Assembly (NCBI GenBank): GCA_028287725.1 | Contig: JAQBPC010000143.1 | Span: forward strand, 1-14,110 | Origin: Chloroflexota bacterium | GTDB lineage: Bacteria > Chloroflexota > UBA5177 > JANWHV01 | Direction of reading: 5' to 3' | Length of the DNA: 14,110 bases | Shown here: piece by piece, positions 14,078-14,110 of the stretch | Layout of the letters: every line of letters begins with the position of its first letter | Numbering within the stretch: the first letter of the stretch is position 1 | The notes under the pieces: model-generated | What the model saw: only the letters and a program-made list of their open reading frames with translations | What the model was told of the DNA's origin: nothing | Databases searched by the model: none | Program-made: the position numbers and the translations under genes

Positions 14078-14110
14078 GCGCCGGACCCGTTCGTTTGTCC
14101 ATGGGCAATA

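Overview
The window is a high-GC bacterial extracellular-polysaccharide locus read almost entirely as coding sequence. It uses many GTG starts, has clear Shine-Dalgarno (SD) sites, and packs genes into tight blocks with 4-13 nt overlaps. The gene style (a GT2-GT4 fusion, a secreted GH26 hydrolase, a large GT-C-like membrane protein) would suit Chloroflexota or a similar high-GC, environmentally living phylum. That is an impression from gene style only; no marker gene is present to prove it.

The left block (1-5709, minus strand) reads from right to left. It holds a dolichol-phosphate-mannose-synthase-like GT2 (4714-5709), a two-domain GT2+GT4 fusion (2571-4724), a GT4 (1270-2583), a possible 32-residue mini-ORF (1175-1273), and a multi-pass GT-C-like or polymerase-like membrane protein that runs off the left edge (1-1174). 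All junctions overlap or abut, so this is one translationally coupled operon. Its best visible promoter lies far upstream, at 6146-6174, leaving a roughly 430-nt leader that contains a bulged hairpin and a perfect 20-bp palindrome.

The centre (5710-6618) has no convincing gene. It ends with a strong 16-bp hairpin that serves as terminator for the next minus-strand gene. Two paralogous GH26 (beta-mannanase family) proteins then stand head to head. GH26-A (6619-8196, minus) is a secreted protein with an Ig-like domain and a Pro/Thr/Ser/Ala linker. GH26-B (8482-9762, plus) has a single N-terminal hydrophobic segment and no linker domain. They share a 285-nt divergent intergenic region with repeated motifs.

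The right block (8482-14077, plus strand) runs GH26-B, GT2, a Wzx/MATE-type flippase, a second GT2, and a short-chain dehydrogenase/reductase, again with overlaps or short gaps. Taken together: cytoplasmic GTs would assemble a lipid-linked oligosaccharide, the flippase would move it outward, the GT-C-like protein would add a sugar or polymerise outside, and the two GH26 enzymes would trim, release or remodel the polymer or attack related mannans. No priming phosphoglycosyltransferase, nucleotide-sugar enzyme, or chain-length/export protein (Wzc/Wza) is in the window, so the locus must continue outside it or draw on genes elsewhere.

No rRNA, tRNA, CRISPR array, transposase or integrase was seen.
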